A stretch of 64,000 bases of DNA, taken from positions 1,240,001-1,304,000 of the forward strand of contig NZ_CP047204.1 in the NCBI RefSeq assembly GCF_030408735.1. The letters run 5' to 3'. A program made the position numbers and the translations under genes. This document shows, piece after piece, positions 1 through 11,173 of this stretch; within the stretch, counting starts at the first letter, position 1; each line of letters begins with the position of its first letter. This stretch comes from Corynebacterium faecale (lineage in GTDB: Bacteria > Actinomycetota > Actinomycetes > Mycobacteriales > Mycobacteriaceae). Below the pieces are notes generated by a model. It ran no database searches. It was not told the DNA's origin and saw nothing but the letters and a program-made list of their open reading frames with translations.

Positions 1-1
1 A

Positions 2-1069
2 GGCATCATCCGCACCCTCATGGTGCGCAGTGGTCGCCTCAATGAGATCCGTGACCGCGATGTGCACACCATGCCCAAGCCCCGCCTGGGCGGAGTGGCC
101 ATGTTCAGTGGCTTCCTCGGTGCCGTTTTCCTCGCTGACCAGCTTCCAGCCTTGACAAGAGGCTTCATGCCCATCACCCCGGAGATGCACGCTGTCATCT
201 GGGCGGGATTTGTCATCGTGGTGGTGGGGGCGCTGGATGATCTCTTTGATCTGGATGCGATCACCAAACTGGTCGGCCAGATCGTGGGTGCTGTGACCAT
301 GAGTCTGTTGGGCCTGACCTGGACGATTCTGTATTTCCCCTTCGGTGGGGGAACCACTCTGCTTCTGGATCAGGTCCAGTCCACCATCCTGACCACGCTG
401 TTCACCGTGGCGCTGATCAACGCACTCAACTTCGTGGACGGGTTGGACGGATTGTCCGCCGGGGTGGGTATGATCGCCGGCGCTGCCATCCTGGTGTTCT
501 CCCTGACCATCCTGTTCGACCAGAACGGAGCGGTCTCCGCTTACCCGCCGGCCATTATCGCTGCCGCACTCGTGGGTATCTGTGCAGGTTTTCTCCCGCA
601 CAACTTTGAACCGTCCAGAATCTTCATGGGGGACAGCGGTTCGATGCTGATCGGGCTGCTGCTGGCTGCGGCCTCCACCTCCGCCTCGGGCAAGATCAAC
701 ATGGGCCTCTACGGCACCGTGGACCTGATCGCGCTCATGTCACCGATCATCGTGGTGCTGGCTGCGGTGGCGGTGCCACTGTTGGATCTGGTGATGGCTG
801 TGGTCCGCCGCCTGGGCAAGGGCACTTCCCCCTTCTCCCCGGACAAGATGCACCTGCATCACCGCCTCCTGGCGATCGGGCACACCCACAGGCGTGTTGT
901 CCTGGTTCTCTACATGTGGGTAACGGTTGTCGCCTTCGGCGCGGTGAGTTTCTCCATTGTTCCGCCCCTGTATGCGCTGGGCGCCACCGTGTTCGGCTTG
1001 ATTGTGGCCACGGTGCTCACCACCGTGCCCCTGGCGCGTGGCAAGAACGTGCCCAGGCACCGAAAATAG
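2..1069 (+). CDS. wecA: Undecaprenyl/decaprenyl-phosphate GlcNAc-1-phosphate transferase (5' end missing)
   Basis: Membrane glycosyl-1-phosphate transferase of the MraY/WecA family. In mycolata it makes decaprenyl-PP-GlcNAc, the first linker intermediate of arabinogalactan. The frame is open to the left edge (GIIRTL before the first ATG at 20), and the family has more N-terminal sequence, so the true start lies outside the window. Visible motifs are the LDDLFDLD acidic motif, NFVDGLDGLSAG, FMGDSGS and the C-terminal KMHLHHRLL histidine motif; about ten hydrophobic segments are present. It lies directly upstream of atpI, the same order as in mycobacteria and corynebacteria. Function is inferred from family motifs. 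Confidence 0.92.
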   Translation, partial: GIIRTLMVRSGRLNEIRDRDVHTMPKPRLGGVAMFSGFLGAVFLADQLPALTRGFMPITPEMHAVIWAGFVIVVVGALDDLFDLDAITKLVGQIVGAVTMSLLGLTWTILYFPFGGGTTLLLDQVQSTILTTLFTVALINALNFVDGLDGLSAGVGMIAGAAILVFSLTILFDQNGAVSAYPPAIIAAALVGICAGFLPHNFEPSRIFMGDSGSMLIGLLLAAASTSASGKINMGLYGTVDLIALMSPIIVVLAAVAVPLLDLVMAVVRRLGKGTSPFSPDKMHLHHRLLAIGHTHRRVVLVLYMWVTVVAFGAVSFSIVPPLYALGATVFGLIVATVLTTVPLARGKNVPRHRK

Positions 1070-1168
1070 CTTGTCTATCCAGCTCTGATACTTGATTACC
1101 GCTCAGGTGGACAGGTGGGCCAGTTGGTATTCTTGTTTCCCCCGGCCAACCCGGTAGGATTTCCCGAC

Positions 1169-1624
1169 GTGACCAACGAACAGCCCCAGACCTCAGAAAC
1201 CCCAATCGCACCGGAGAAGTCCGAGTTCGACGACCACCGTCGCCCACTCCAACGAGCTGTGAAATTCGGAACCATCGCACTGATCGTGATCACGGTGATC
1301 TCACTGGCCGTCTGGGGAGGCCTGCGTGATCTCCCCGGAATCTGGGGTGTTCTCATCGGCGCGGCCCTGGGTGGGGGATTCGTTCTGCTCACCGCACTCA
1401 GTGTGCTGATCACCTCCAATACTGATGCCGCGACCACCGGCGCCATTGTTCTGGGCAGCTGGCTGTTGAAGATCGTGGTGTTGGTCATTGTCCTCGCGGT
1501 TATCCGCGACATGGAGTTCTATGACACAGTGGCGCTTTTCGTCACGGTGATTCTGGCGCTCCTCGTGGTCCTGGCTGTTGAAGTGTGGGGAGTCATCACC
1601 TCCAGGGTCACCTACATCGGTTAA
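1169..1624 (+). CDS. atpI: ATP synthase protein I-like membrane protein
   Basis: Small four-helix membrane protein of 151 residues preceding the ATP synthase genes; AtpI-type proteins are thought to help c-ring assembly or Mg2+ supply. The N-terminal ~40 residues are polar and charged, followed by hydrophobic segments around FGTIALIVITVISLAVWG, WGVLIGAALGGGFVLLTAL, LGSWLLKIVVLVIVLAVI and ALFVTVILALLVVLAV. I chose the GTG at 1169 because an AGGAT ribosome site lies eight bases upstream; a GTG at 1115 in the same frame would add 18 residues with no good site. A strong terminator follows, so it is not simply co-transcribed with atpB. Confidence 0.8.
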   Translation: MTNEQPQTSETPIAPEKSEFDDHRRPLQRAVKFGTIALIVITVISLAVWGGLRDLPGIWGVLIGAALGGGFVLLTALSVLITSNTDAATTGAIVLGSWLLKIVVLVIVLAVIRDMEFYDTVALFVTVILALLVVLAVEVWGVITSRVTYIG

Positions 1625-1636
1625 TCCTCCAGCAAG

Positions 1637-1681
1637 CGCCAGGCTCCCCGGTTTCCATCCGGGGAGCCTGGCGTTCTTTTT
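1637..1681 (+). terminator. Rho-independent terminator after atpI
   Basis: Perfect 15-bp stem (1637-1651 with 1659-1673), 7-base loop, then a T-rich tail. It separates wecA-atpI from the atp operon. Confidence 0.9.
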
Positions 1682-2297
1682 GTGCAAGGGGGTGGCGATA
1701 ATGGTGAACCGTACGTTCTGGATGTCCGCTTTTGCTCGGTGTGGCCTTACGGCGGGGTTGAACTGCCACCCTTCTTTCGCTGCCCGCGGGGGAGTGGGCG
1801 GACTGAATCACCATGATGTGGTTTCCGTTTCCAACGCGACTTTCCATGGGGTGGGAACTGGTGATCCTTTAGTGGATTGACCAGCATAATCCTGGCAGCG
1901 AAATCATAAGATCCTGTTAGGTCATGGGTGGGTAGTTACCCCCGTTCGGCAAGGAAACACCCTCTGTGACGCACCTAACAGGACATGAAACCTCCCGCTC
2001 ACACGGTATTTCCGCGGGAGGAACACTGCGTAACCCACGTTCCCCCCGCCCCGCTTGGATAAAAGCGTAAATCACCTGTTAGTCTATTACGCGGGTTGAA
2101 CCGTAGAGCCCTTGAAGGCAGCAGACATTTGCCGGAGAGAGTTTCCACGGACCACGTCCCCTGTAATCGTTGCGCAGATGTGCGACGGAGTCCGTGACGG
2201 TTACAGCGAGTTTTTCAGACGTCCATCGCACCGTGCACTAACCCACGCGTGCACGGCCCGAACACGGGAGAGAACGCTGAGCGTTACAACACTGTCC
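1682..2297 (+). other. Long leader/promoter region of the atp operon, no convincing gene
   Basis: About 600 bases without a supported protein. The only frames are short, with corynebacterially unconvincing composition. It contains three copies of the 8-mer CCTGTTAG (1913-1920 and 2075-2082 direct, 1975-1982 inverted), a GlxR-like site at 1965-1980, and a possible promoter around 2055-2090 (TTGGAT, then TATTAC). These suggest a regulated upstream region for atpB; promoter positions are a guess from sequence only. Confidence 0.5.
1965..1980 (+). promoter_or_regulatory. GlxR (CRP-type) binding site candidate upstream of atpB
   Basis: TGTGACGCACCTAACA matches the TGTGA-N6-TCACA consensus of corynebacterial GlxR at 9 of 10 defined positions. 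Its right half overlaps an inverted CCTGTTAG copy. Confidence 0.45.
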
Positions 2298-3110
2298 ATG
2301 AAGGGTGAATTCCACGCCCCGAACTTGGACGACGAATTTTTCCCGGGGCACGTAACCGATAGTGGCGAAGTTGTGGACATGCTGTTCACTGATTTCGCCA
2401 ATGGTTGGTTCGCACTTGATCGCCTGATGCTTGTCCGTCTTCTGATGGCAGCCATCGTGGTGATCTTTTTCCTTTGGGCTATGCGTAAGCCGAAGCTCGT
2501 CCCGCATGGCGTCCAGAATTTTGCAGAGTATGCACTCGATTTCGTCCGCATTCACATCGCTGAGGACATTCTCGGAAAGAAGGAAGGCCGCCGGTTCCTG
2601 CCGGTTATCGCCACCATCTTCTTTGCGACCCTCATGATGAACCTTGCGACGATCATTCCGGGTCTCAATATTTCGCCCAACGCCCGAATGGGTATGCCAC
2701 TCGTAATGGCGTTGGTTGGTTACATTGCGTTTATCTACGCAGGTTCCAAGCGATACGGATTCTTCAAGTACGTGAAGTCTTCGATTGTGATCCCGAATAT
2801 TCCACCACTTCTTCATATCCTGGTGGTTCCAATTGAGTTCTTCTCGACTTTCATCCTGAGGCCAGTAACCCTGGCGCTGCGTCTTATGGCCAACTTCCTG
2901 GCCGGTCACCTCATCCTGGTTCTGCTGTACTCCGCCACGAACTTCTTCTTCTGGCAGATGAACGGCTGGACCGCGATGTCCGGTGTGACCATCATCGCGG
3001 CGATCCTCTTCACCGTTTACGAAGTGATCATCATCTTCCTGCAGGCGTACATCTTCGCTCTGCTGGTTGCGGTGTACATTGAGCTCTCGTTGCATGCGGA
3101 TTCTCATTAG
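2298..3110 (+). CDS. atpB: F1Fo ATP synthase subunit a
   Basis: Proton-channel subunit of the Fo sector, 270 residues, first gene of atpBEFHAGDC. The conserved stator arginine is R195 in the TLALRLMANFLAGH helix that faces the c-ring, and further membrane helices run over residues ~45-65, 102-122, 135-150, 172-190, 205-225 and 240-262. The ATG at 2298 (MKGEFHAP) gives the usual corynebacterial length; the frame is open far upstream, but that extension is polar and does not look like protein of this family. No clear Shine-Dalgarno is visible before this ATG, so the start is likely but not certain. Confidence 0.95.
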   Translation: MKGEFHAPNLDDEFFPGHVTDSGEVVDMLFTDFANGWFALDRLMLVRLLMAAIVVIFFLWAMRKPKLVPHGVQNFAEYALDFVRIHIAEDILGKKEGRRFLPVIATIFFATLMMNLATIIPGLNISPNARMGMPLVMALVGYIAFIYAGSKRYGFFKYVKSSIVIPNIPPLLHILVVPIEFFSTFILRPVTLALRLMANFLAGHLILVLLYSATNFFFWQMNGWTAMSGVTIIAAILFTVYEVIIIFLQAYIFALLVAVYIELSLHADSH

Positions 3111-3136
3111 ATGAAACACAAAGGCCGTCGAATGGA

Positions 3137-3150
3137 GCCCCGAATGGGGC
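3137..3150 (+). other. Hairpin in the atpB-atpE gap
   Basis: GCCCC-GAAT-GGGGC with possible extension by flanking GTCG/CGAC. It sits in the 133-base gap between atpB and atpE, the gene whose product is needed in most copies. A role in mRNA processing or differential expression is inference only. Confidence 0.4.
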
Positions 3151-3186
3151 GACAACGGCGGGCGGACCACACGGTCAACTGAATAA

Positions 3187-3489
<303 letters not shown>

Positions 3490-3518
3490 TCAGCTAACTA
3501 ACCGAAAGCTGGTAAACC

Positions 3519-4091
3519 ATGGCGAATCCTATCTACCTCCTTGCGCACGCTAACGCGGATGCCCTCCCTCTGGAGAGCGGCAACTCCATTCTGCTGCCCA
3601 AGGCATATGACATCGTCTGGTCCCTCATCCCGTTTCTGATCATCCTGCTGATCTTCTGGAAGTTTGTTCTTCCGAAGTTCCAGGAAGTCCTGACCGAGCG
3701 TGAGGACCGGATCAAGGGAGGCATTCAGCGTGCCGAGGCCGCACAGGCCGAGGCGAAGTCTGCCCTTGAAAAGTACAACGCACAGCTCGCTGAGGCTCGC
3801 ACCGAAGCTGCTGAAATCCGTGAGCAGGCGCGCGAGCGCGGCAAGCAGATCGAAGCAGAACTGAAGGCGAAGGCCGACGAAGAGAGCAACCGCATCATCG
3901 AGTCCGGAACGAAGCAGCTTCTGGCACAGCGCGAGCAGGTCGTTAACGAACTGCGCCGCGAAATGGGTCAGAACTCGATCAACCTGGCCGAGCACCTTCT
4001 TGGGGATCAGCTCTCCGAGAACGTTAAGCGCTCCGGCACCATTGATCGTTTCCTCGCCGACCTCGACACTGTGGCACCGAACGGAAAGTGA
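3519..4091 (+). CDS. atpF: F1Fo ATP synthase subunit b
   Basis: Peripheral stalk subunit, 190 residues. One membrane helix (about residues 30-50, [19 protein letters not shown]) is followed by a long charged alpha-helical domain rich in Ala, Glu, Lys and Arg that dimerises and binds the delta subunit. The corynebacterial N-terminal extension of ~25 residues precedes the helix. It ends five bases before the atpH start, which suggests coupled translation. Confidence 0.96.
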   Translation: MANPIYLLAHANADALPLESGNSILLPKAYDIVWSLIPFLIILLIFWKFVLPKFQEVLTEREDRIKGGIQRAEAAQAEAKSALEKYNAQLAEARTEAAEIREQARERGKQIEAELKAKADEESNRIIESGTKQLLAQREQVVNELRREMGQNSINLAEHLLGDQLSENVKRSGTIDRFLADLDTVAPNGK

Positions 4092-4096
4092 GCGAC

Positions 4097-4912
4097 ATGC
4101 ACGCAGCGAGCCGTGAGGCACTAGCAAAGGTATCGTCCGATCTGGACACTGCCCTCAAGGCAGATAACGCCGTAGCAGTAGCCGCCCAGGCCGGAACCGA
4201 GCTGTTCGACGTCGTCGAGGTTCTCGACGGCGACCGCGGTCTGCGTGTCGCAGTGGCTGATTCCTCGAAAGACGCGCAGCAGCGCGTTGGCCTCATTGAG
4301 GCTGTGTTCGGTGGAAAGGTTTCCCAGGTCACTCTCGAAATCCTCAAGGATGCCGCAGACCAGACCTGGTCAACCCCACGCGAGTTCCGCACCGGACTCG
4401 TAAAGCTTGGCCGCCAGGCCCTCCTCCGCTCTGCGGAGCTGCAGGGTCAGCTCGGCCGGGTCGAGGACGAGCTGTTCCGTCTCAGCCGTATCCTTGATCG
4501 TGAAAGCCAGCTGACTCAGCTGCTCTCCGATCGCACACAGGACTCGGCTACCCGTCGCGATCTCCTGGCCAAGGTGCTGTACGGCAAGGTGGCAGCTGTC
4601 ACCGAAGCCCTCGCACTTCAGGTCATCGGTCGCCCGGAGAACAATCCGATTGATGATGTTGCCGCACTGGCAGCCACCGCAGCTGAGCTGCAGGGCCTTT
4701 CAGTGGCACACGTCGTCTCCGCGGTTGATCTCAACGATGGACAGCAGCAGGCGCTGGCTGAAAAGCTGGGACGAATTTACGGTCGTGCGATGAGCATCCA
4801 CTCCGAGGTTGATACCAGCCTCCTCGGTGGCGTGGTCATCCGCGTCGGAGACGAAGTAATTGACGGAAGCACCTCGGGTAAGCTCGAGCGACTCCGCGCA
4901 ACCTTCGCTTAA
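4097..4912 (+). CDS. atpH: F1Fo ATP synthase subunit delta
   Basis: OSCP-type delta subunit linking the b stalk to the top of F1. At 271 residues it is longer than the ~180-residue E. coli protein, as is usual in Actinobacteria; the canonical delta domain lies in the C-terminal two thirds, ending GGVVIRVGDEVIDGSTSGKLERL. I prefer the ATG at 4097 because GGAAAG (4083-4088) is eight bases upstream; the in-frame GTG at 4088 would overlap atpF by four bases but has no spaced ribosome site. Confidence 0.94.
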   Translation: MHAASREALAKVSSDLDTALKADNAVAVAAQAGTELFDVVEVLDGDRGLRVAVADSSKDAQQRVGLIEAVFGGKVSQVTLEILKDAADQTWSTPREFRTGLVKLGRQALLRSAELQGQLGRVEDELFRLSRILDRESQLTQLLSDRTQDSATRRDLLAKVLYGKVAAVTEALALQVIGRPENNPIDDVAALAATAAELQGLSVAHVVSAVDLNDGQQQALAEKLGRIYGRAMSIHSEVDTSLLGGVVIRVGDEVIDGSTSGKLERLRATFA

Positions 4913-4970
4913 GACACGACGAATTAGACAATAAGTAATGCTGGAAGAAACAACCGAGAGCAGGAAGAAC

Positions 4971-6611
4971 ATGGCGGAGCTGACGATCTCCTCCGATGAG
5001 ATCCGTAGCGCGATTGCGAACTACACCTCGAGCTACTCCGCGGAGGCCTCCCGTGAGGAGGTCGGCGTGGTTATTTCGGCCGCTGACGGTATTGCCCAGG
5101 TTTCGGGCCTCCCGTCTGTTATGGCGAATGAGCTCCTGGAGTTCCCGGGCGGCGTCATCGGCGTCGCACAGAACCTCGAGGCCGACTCCGTCGGTGTCGT
5201 GGTCCTGGGTAACTACGAGCTACTGAAGGAAGGCGACCAGGTTCGTCGTACGGGAGACGTTCTGTCTATCCCCGTCGGCGAAGATTTCCTCGGTCGCGTC
5301 ATCGACCCACTTGGCAAGCCCATCGACGGCCTTGGTCAAATCACAGCTGAAGAGGACCGCGTCCTCGAGCTTCAGGCACCTTCCGTGCTTGATCGCCAGC
5401 CTGTTGAAGAGCCAATGGCCACCGGCATCAAGGCTATCGATGCGATGACCCCAATCGGTCGTGGTCAGCGACAGCTGATCATTGGTGACCGTAAGACCGG
5501 CAAGACCGCGGTCTGCATCGACACCATCCTTAACCAGAAGGCCAACTGGGAGACCGGCGACAAGACGAAGCAGGTTCGCTGCATCTACGTCGCAATCGGT
5601 CAGAAGGGCTCCACCATTGCAGCCCTGCGCAAGACCCTCGAGGAGCAGGGCGCTCTGGAGTACACCACCATCGTGGCGGCTCCTGCCTCCGACGCTGCCG
5701 GCTTCAAGTGGCTCGCACCATTTGCCGGCGCTGCTCTCGCCCAGCACTGGATGCACCAGGGCAACCACGTCCTGGTCATCTACGATGATCTGACCAAGCA
5801 GGCAGAGGCCTACCGTGCCATCTCCCTGCTGCTGCGTCGCCCGCCGGGCCGCGAAGCATACCCAGGTGACGTCTTCTACCTGCACTCCCGTCTGCTGGAG
5901 CGCGCTGCGAAGCTGTCCGATGAGCTCGGTGCCGGTTCCATTACCGCGCTGCCGATCATTGAGACCAAGGCCAACGACGTCTCCGCCTTCATTCCTACCA
6001 ACGTGATTTCCATCACCGACGGTCAGGTATTCCTTGAGTCCGACCTGTTCAACCGTGGTGTCCGTCCGGCGATTAACGTCGGTATCTCGGTCTCCCGTGT
6101 GGGTGGCGCAGCTCAGACCAAGGGTATGAAGAAGGTTGCCGGTTCACTCCGTCTGGACCTGGCTGCTTACCGTGACCTCGAGGCATTCGCCACCTTCGCT
6201 TCTGACCTGGACTCCGCGTCCAAGGCTCAGCTCGAACGTGGCCAGCGTCTGGTTCAGCTGCTCATCCAGGCTGAGAACGCACCTCAGTCCGTTGAGTACC
6301 AGATCATCTCCCTGTGGCTCGCAGGCGAAGGCGTCTTCGACAACGTTCCCGTCGAGGATGTCCGTCGCTTCGAAACCGAGCTGCATGAGTACCTCAGCTC
6401 CAACACCTCACAGGTGTACGAGCAGATCGCCGGCGGCGCTGTGCTGTCCGACGAGTCAAAGGACGCGCTTCTTCAGGCTTCCGAGCAGTTCAAGGGCAGC
6501 TTCCAGACCACCGATGGCACCCCTGTCATCAACGAGCAGGATGTCGAAGCACTCGACGCCGGCCAGGTCCAGAAGAACCAGCTCACCGTTTCCCGCAAGG
6601 TCGGCAAGTAG
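4971..6611 (+). CDS. atpA: F1Fo ATP synthase subunit alpha
   Basis: Non-catalytic nucleotide-binding subunit of F1, 546 residues. The P-loop GDRKTGKT is at 172-179, preceded by the beta-barrel domain (residues ~30-100). The ATG at 4971 has AGGA six bases upstream; an upstream in-frame ATG at 4938 lacks a ribosome site and would add 11 residues. Codon use is that of a highly expressed corynebacterial gene. Stoichiometry alpha3beta3 with AtpD. Confidence 0.96.
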   Translation: MAELTISSDEIRSAIANYTSSYSAEASREEVGVVISAADGIAQVSGLPSVMANELLEFPGGVIGVAQNLEADSVGVVVLGNYELLKEGDQVRRTGDVLSIPVGEDFLGRVIDPLGKPIDGLGQITAEEDRVLELQAPSVLDRQPVEEPMATGIKAIDAMTPIGRGQRQLIIGDRKTGKTAVCIDTILNQKANWETGDKTKQVRCIYVAIGQKGSTIAALRKTLEEQGALEYTTIVAAPASDAAGFKWLAPFAGAALAQHWMHQGNHVLVIYDDLTKQAEAYRAISLLLRRPPGREAYPGDVFYLHSRLLERAAKLSDELGAGSITALPIIETKANDVSAFIPTNVISITDGQVFLESDLFNRGVRPAINVGISVSRVGGAAQTKGMKKVAGSLRLDLAAYRDLEAFATFASDLDSASKAQLERGQRLVQLLIQAENAPQSVEYQIISLWLAGEGVFDNVPVEDVRRFETELHEYLSSNTSQVYEQIAGGAVLSDESKDALLQASEQFKGSFQTTDGTPVINEQDVEALDAGQVQKNQLTVSRKVGK

Positions 6612-6673
6612 TAGCAGGCCGAGAGCCTCATACAACATGACTGACCAAGCAACTGAAGGGAGGCGTTTGAACC

Positions 6674-7657
6674 ATGGCAACAATTCGTGAATTGCGTGAC
6701 CGAATCCGTTCGGTCAACTCAACCAAGAAGATCACCAAGGCTCAGGAACTGATCGCCACCTCGCGCATCACCAAGGCACAGGGTCGCGTCGCGGCTGCTG
6801 CGCCGTACGCAGAGGAGATCCAGCGTGTGCTGGAGCGTCTCGCGTCGGCCAGTACCCTCGATCACCCGATGCTGCGTGAGCGTGAAGGCGGCAAGCGAGC
6901 CGCCGTGCTGGTGGTCTCTTCTGACCGCGGCATGGCTGGTGGCTACAACCACAACGTATTCAAGAAGGCTGCGGAGCTGGAGAAGCTCCTGGCTGGAGAA
7001 GGTTACGAAGTGGTTCGTTATGTCACCGGTAGCAAGGGCGTGGGCTACTACAAGTTCCGCGAGGATTATGTTGCGGGTGCCTGGACCGGATTCTCACAGG
7101 ATCCGGATTGGGATGCCACCCACGACGTGCGTCGTCACCTGATTGATGGCTTCACGGCCACCGCTGATGGTGAGGCAAAGTTCCGCGACGGACTGAATGT
7201 GGATGAAGGCCAGGGAATCCAGGGCTTCGACCAGGTTCACGTGGTTTACACCGAGTTCATTTCCATGCTGACTCAGCAACCGGTAGTGCTTCAGCTGCTG
7301 CCGATTGAGCCAGTCATCGAAGACGAAATTTTCGTACAGGGCGAGAGCGCACTCACCGATTCCGGTGCGGGCGACATCGAACCTGACTACGATTTCGAGC
7401 CGGACGCGGACACTCTGCTTGAAGCACTGCTTCCGCAGTATGTTTCTCGTCGGTTGTTCTCCATCTTCTTGGAAGCAGCCGCAGCGGAGTCCGCTTCACG
7501 TCGAAACGCGATGAAGTCTGCAACTGACAACGCAACGGAACTGGTCAAGGACCTTTCCCGAGTGGCCAACGCGGCTCGTCAGGCACAGATTACCCAGGAA
7601 ATCACAGAGATTGTCGGCGGCGCTGGTGCGCTGTCTGACAGCGGAGAAAGTGACTAG
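6674..7657 (+). CDS. atpG: F1Fo ATP synthase subunit gamma
   Basis: Central rotor shaft, 327 residues. The N-terminal helix (ATIRELRDRIRSVNSTKKITKAQELIA) and the C-terminal helix (NAMKSATDNATELVKDLSRVANAARQAQITQEITEIV, in part) form the coiled coil inside alpha3beta3. The middle contains an acidic insertion (about residues 215-245), in line with the longer gamma of Actinobacteria. Strong ribosome site GGGAGG. It ends three bases before atpD. Confidence 0.96.
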   Translation: MATIRELRDRIRSVNSTKKITKAQELIATSRITKAQGRVAAAAPYAEEIQRVLERLASASTLDHPMLREREGGKRAAVLVVSSDRGMAGGYNHNVFKKAAELEKLLAGEGYEVVRYVTGSKGVGYYKFREDYVAGAWTGFSQDPDWDATHDVRRHLIDGFTATADGEAKFRDGLNVDEGQGIQGFDQVHVVYTEFISMLTQQPVVLQLLPIEPVIEDEIFVQGESALTDSGAGDIEPDYDFEPDADTLLEALLPQYVSRRLFSIFLEAAAAESASRRNAMKSATDNATELVKDLSRVANAARQAQITQEITEIVGGAGALSDSGESD

Positions 7658-9106
<1,449 letters not shown>

Positions 9107-9117
9107 GGTAGAGACAC

Positions 9118-9492
9118 ATGGCTGAAATCACCGTTGAACTGGTGTCTGTTGAGCGCATGCTCTGGTCGGGTCAGGCCAGCATTGTGACTGCTCAGACCAC
9201 CGAGGGTGAGATCGGCGTGCTGCCCGATCACGAGCCGATGCTCGGCCAGTTGGTCGAGAACGGTGTCGTGACCATCCAGCCCACGGACGGCGACAAGCTT
9301 GTTGCCGGCGTCCAGGGTGGATTCTTCTCCGTATCCAAGGAAAAGGTGACGATCCTCGCGGACTTCGCCGTCTGGGCACATGAGGTTGATTCCGCATCTG
9401 CCGAGGCTGATCTGAATTCGGACGACGAGCTGGCCAAGGCACGTGCCGAGGCCGGGCTGCGCGCGGTCCGCCGCAGCAGCGAAGGTCTCTAG
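9118..9492 (+). CDS. atpC: F1Fo ATP synthase subunit epsilon
   Basis: Central stalk/inhibitory subunit, 124 residues. The N-terminal beta-sandwich ([19 protein letters not shown]) is followed by [16 protein letters not shown], typical of epsilon. The C-terminal helical arm is short and ends [17 protein letters not shown], so it resembles the reduced arm of mycobacterial and corynebacterial epsilon. Last gene of the operon, followed by a terminator. Confidence 0.95.
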   Translation: MAEITVELVSVERMLWSGQASIVTAQTTEGEIGVLPDHEPMLGQLVENGVVTIQPTDGDKLVAGVQGGFFSVSKEKVTILADFAVWAHEVDSASAEADLNSDDELAKARAEAGLRAVRRSSEGL

Positions 9493-9514
9493 TACCCTTT
9501 CGTTTAGCTGATGT

Positions 9515-9568
9515 ACGCCCGCCCGGGGCTGGATATCCTCCAGCCCCGGGCGGGCGTTGTCTTTTGCT
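9515..9568 (+). terminator. Terminator of the atp operon
   Basis: 18-bp perfect G+C-rich stem (9515-9532 with 9540-9557), 7-base loop, then TGTCTTTTGCTT. One of the strongest terminators in the window. Confidence 0.92.
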
Positions 9569-9677
9569 TCTCGACGTCCAAGCCAGGCTGTCCCCATGCA
9601 TTGTTTTTGATTACCCTTCTTTGTGGGTAGGATCAACTAAAACCTTTTAGCTTGTTGCAGGGAGGACACACTACGCC

Positions 9678-10151
9678 GTGGAATATATTATTTGGGCCCT
9701 GGTGATCATCGCGGTTCTCGCTGTCATGCTGGCTGCCTGGCGGTTTTTCACACTGCGTTCCCGGGGGACCACGGTGATTCTGCGTGAACTACCGCAGAGT
9801 GGGGTCCATGGCTGGCGTCACGGATCTCTGCGCTACAACGGAAATGACCTGGAGTATTTCAAGGTTCGTTCCCTGTCGCCCATGGCCAACATCATCTTCA
9901 ACCGCCTTTCGGTGGAGCTCCTCGATCGACGTGAGCCCACAACCGAAGAGGCGGTTTTCATGTCTGATGGAACCCGGATCGTGCGGATCAGGTCCAAGGA
10001 GAAGGAGATTGAGATCGGACTGGATTCCCATGGTGAGATGGCCATGACCGCGTGGCTGGAGGCGGCACGCGATGTGCGCGCGGAGCATACGCTCACGCCT
10101 GCTGATTTCCTGCGCAAACAGAACCGGAATGGCACCCAGCGGGACCGGTGA
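9678..10151 (+). CDS. DUF2550 membrane-anchored protein
   Basis: 157 residues starting at a GTG with GGGAGG upstream. One N-terminal membrane helix ([19 protein letters not shown]), followed by a cytoplasmic beta-rich domain with the conserved [21 protein letters not shown] segment. This matches the actinobacterial DUF2550 family that regularly sits between the atp operon and nucS. Function unknown. Confidence 0.82.
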   Translation: MEYIIWALVIIAVLAVMLAAWRFFTLRSRGTTVILRELPQSGVHGWRHGSLRYNGNDLEYFKVRSLSPMANIIFNRLSVELLDRREPTTEEAVFMSDGTRIVRIRSKEKEIEIGLDSHGEMAMTAWLEAARDVRAEHTLTPADFLRKQNRNGTQRDR

Positions 10152-10176
10152 TAATCCGGTTGGTTATTGTAGGGGC

Positions 10177-10869
10177 ATGCGTCTTGTCATCGCCCGTTGT
10201 TCTGTAGATTATGTCGGCCGTCTGGAAGCCCATCTTCCGATGGCTGATCGCCTCCTGATGGTCAAAGCTGATGGTTCAGTGTCCATCCATGCTGATGACC
10301 GGGCCTATAAGCCCCTCAACTGGATGACTCCACCGTGCACACTCACGGAAACCCCCATCACTGATGAGGATGGGGAAGAGGTTGGTGTGCATCTCTGGGT
10401 GGTGGAGAATAAGAAGGGTGAGCAGCTGCGGATCACAGTGGAGAAGATCCACTCGGAGCTCTCCCATGATCTGGGCGTGGACCCGGGCCTGGTGAAGGAC
10501 GGGGTGGAGGATCATCTCCAGGTGTTGCTCGCTGAGCACATCAACACCCTCGGTGAGGGGTATACGCTTATCCGTCGGGAGTACCCCACGGCGATCGGGC
10601 CGGTGGATATCCTCTGCCGTGATGCGGATGGTCAGACCGTGGCTGTGGAAATCAAGCGCCGCGGAAACATCGACGGGGTGGAGCAACTCACCCGTTATCT
10701 TGAGCTGCTCAACCGGGATGAGCTTCTCAGGCCGGTGCAGGGTGTGTTCGCGGCCCAGGAGATCAAACCCCAGGCACGCATTCTGGCGGAGGACCGCGGC
10801 ATCAGGTGTGTCACCCTGGATTATCAGGCCATGCGTGGCATCGAGTCTGATGAGCTCAGGCTCTTCTGA
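10177..10869 (+). CDS. nucS: Mismatch-specific endonuclease NucS (EndoMS)
   Basis: Key enzyme of the non-MutS mismatch repair of Actinobacteria, 230 residues; it cuts both strands at certain mismatches. The N-terminal DNA-binding/dimerisation half begins [12 protein letters not shown]. The C-terminal RecB-like nuclease core shows the D-(E-x-K) residues in GPVDIL and VAVEIKRR, then the QLTRYLELL helix. The protein ends DELRLF, which fits the beta-clamp binding tail known for corynebacterial NucS. ATG at 10177 chosen for the family length and AGGGG upstream. An adjacent upstream DUF2550 gene is the usual neighbour. Confidence 0.93.
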   Translation: MRLVIARCSVDYVGRLEAHLPMADRLLMVKADGSVSIHADDRAYKPLNWMTPPCTLTETPITDEDGEEVGVHLWVVENKKGEQLRITVEKIHSELSHDLGVDPGLVKDGVEDHLQVLLAEHINTLGEGYTLIRREYPTAIGPVDILCRDADGQTVAVEIKRRGNIDGVEQLTRYLELLNRDELLRPVQGVFAAQEIKPQARILAEDRGIRCVTLDYQAMRGIESDELRLF

Positions 10870-10887
10870 TCAGGAGAAGGGTAGTTC

Positions 10888-11172
10888 ATGCCACGCCGGA
10901 ACAGAAGAGAGAAGGCCGCACCCCGCGATTTACCTCGCGATGGTGCGGTCTATTGGGGCACCCAGGTCCAGGAGGGGCCCAGCTGGTCATTCGGTGAACC
11001 CTATATGGTTCGCCAGATGGGCAGTTCAGCGGCCACCAAATTCTACGTGTGCCCGGGGTGCAATCAGAATATCCCACCGGGCGTAGCGCATGTGGTGGCG
11101 TGGCCCCGCGATGCGGGGGGCCGTGCAGACGACCGCAGACATTGGCACAAGGCCTGCTGGTCGCGTCGATAA
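10888..11172 (+). CDS. Small Zn-ribbon-like actinobacterial protein
   Basis: 94 residues, basic N-terminus (MPRRNRREK). The C-terminal half carries CPGC, then HVVAWP and HWHKACW, a Cys/His pattern that could bind one zinc and recalls a degenerate HNH. It is a conserved actinobacterial family of unknown role often found beside nucS; names such as ATP/GTP-binding protein are in use without a P-loop being visible here. Its stop lies one base from the stop of the convergent epimerase gene. Confidence 0.75.
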   Translation: MPRRNRREKAAPRDLPRDGAVYWGTQVQEGPSWSFGEPYMVRQMGSSAATKFYVCPGCNQNIPPGVAHVVAWPRDAGGRADDRRHWHKACWSRR

Positions 11173-11173
11173 G

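Noticed and set aside
1701..1880. Short frame MVNRTFWMSAFARCGL... in the atp leader
   Set aside because: No ribosome site that fits, odd composition, follows a terminator directly; treated as non-coding.
5220..5885. Minus-strand frame antisense to atpA
   Set aside because: Antisense shadow of a highly conserved gene.
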